Assembly: GCA_020850375.1 (NCBI GenBank)
Contig: JADZET010000376.1
Location: 1 to 6,547 of the forward strand
DNA: 6,547 nt
Direction: 5' to 3'
From: Phycisphaeraceae bacterium
Lineage (GTDB): Bacteria > Planctomycetota > Phycisphaerae > Phycisphaerales > Phycisphaeraceae
Part shown: positions 6,172 through 6,547 of the stretch, piece after piece
Layout: every line of letters starts with the position of its first letter
How positions within the stretch are numbered: position 1 is the stretch's first letter
Position numbers and translations under genes: made by a program
Notes under the pieces: generated by a model
The model's database searches: none
Told to the model about the DNA's origin: nothing
What the model saw: only the letters and a program-made list of their open reading frames with translations

Positions 6172-6513
6172 TCACACCGTCTTGGCCCTCTCCACGTCGT
6201 CGGCCAGCGTGAAGATCGCGTCGAGCCGGGCGATCTCAAAGATCCCCCGTACCTTGGGATTGAGTCGGCAGAGCACCATCTTCTGCTCGCGCTTGCGCTG
6301 GATCTGCAGAGCCTCGACGAGCGTGGCCAGGCCGGACGAGTCCATGTAGCCGACATCGACCAGGTCGACCACCAAGCGAGCACGCGGTGTCTGGAGGATC
6401 TCGATCAGCTCCGCCCGGAGCTCCGGGGCCCTGCTGAAATCAATGTCGCCGGCGAGCTTGACCAGCAGGCCATCGGGCAGGTCTTCCCGCTGACGGATCA
6501 GACTCTCGGACAT
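6172..6513 (-). CDS. STAS-domain protein (anti-sigma-factor-antagonist/MlaB-like)
   Basis: A single STAS domain of 113 residues. The core is visible as VKLAGDIDFSRAPELRAEL (18-36), ARLVVDLVDVGYMDSSGLAT (45-64) and a C-terminal LCRLNPKVRGIFEIARLD segment (81-98). The DSSGL loop at 58-62 carries the conserved serine pair where SpoIIAA-type antagonists are phosphorylated by a cognate kinase. ATG 6513 has GAGAGG (6519-6524) five bases upstream, a strong ribosome site. The gene sits 80 bp upstream of mlaE in the same direction. In E. coli the STAS protein MlaB binds the MlaF ATPase and stabilises the lipid transporter, so that role is likely here. A partner-switching regulator of a sigma factor remains possible, since no anti-sigma kinase gene is seen either way. 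The coding and STAS calls are firm; the partner is inferred. Confidence 0.92.
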   Translation of the reverse strand: MSESLIRQREDLPDGLLVKLAGDIDFSRAPELRAELIEILQTPRARLVVDLVDVGYMDSSGLATLVEALQIQRKREQKMVLCRLNPKVRGIFEIARLDAIFTLADDVERAKTV

Positions 6514-6547
6514 GGCGGCCTCTCGCTGGGCGTTCGTGAACGTCGTC

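Noticed and set aside
6531..6542. CGTTC-GT-GAACG inverted repeat at the right edge, as a possible LexA-type or other operator upstream of the STAS gene
   Set aside because: The 5 bp arms are short, the arrangement does not match the known GAAC-N4-GTTC or GTTC-N7-GTTC LexA boxes, and the window ends a few bases later.

Overview
This 6.5 kb window is GC-rich and densely coding. It looks like a chromosomal housekeeping segment rather than a mobile or accessory island. I see no transposase, phage gene, CRISPR array, tRNA or rRNA. Gene content suggests a Gram-negative-type bacterium, most likely a planctomycete and perhaps a phycisphaera-like lineage. The clues are a membrane-anchored coiled-coil protein with a C-terminal helix-turn-helix-like segment, a STAS gene beside an MlaE permease, a short TilS, and a dispersed-type 'CACGGAG' repeat. 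This placement is an inference from style and was not checked by a search.

Layout, left to right. (1) Positions 1-754, minus strand: the N-terminal 251 codons of a membrane-anchored coiled-coil, Pro/Ala-rich protein that runs off the left edge. (2) A 147 bp divergent spacer. (3) 902-1966, plus strand: tilS, tRNA(Ile)-lysidine synthase. Its last 35 bp overlap tail-to-tail with (4) 1932-3236, minus strand: an RdgC-like protein of 434 aa. (5) 3237-3409: a spacer holding an imperfect inverted repeat made of CACGGAG-type units. (6) 3410-4513, minus strand: dnaN, the DNA polymerase III sliding clamp. (7) 4514-4808: a 295 bp divergent spacer with a good sigma70-type promoter facing right and a weaker candidate facing left. 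(8) 4809-5132, plus strand: a small, strongly basic protein of unknown function with its own intrinsic terminator. (9) 5219-6091, minus strand: an MlaE-family permease. (10) 6172-6513, minus strand: a STAS-domain protein, upstream of and probably co-transcribed with the permease.

The genes fall into three functional groups. One is replication and DNA maintenance: dnaN followed in the same direction by the RdgC-like gene. One is translation: tilS, which makes the minor isoleucine tRNA read AUA. The last is envelope lipid transport: a STAS/MlaE pair resembling MlaB/MlaE, with no MlaF ATPase or MlaD substrate-binding gene in the window. The basic 107-residue protein stands alone as a monocistronic unit.

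I do not find a convincing undescribed multi-gene system. The items most worth a second look are the basic orphan protein, the membrane-tethered HTH-like protein, the inverted repeat downstream of dnaN, and the RdgC-like gene next to the clamp gene.
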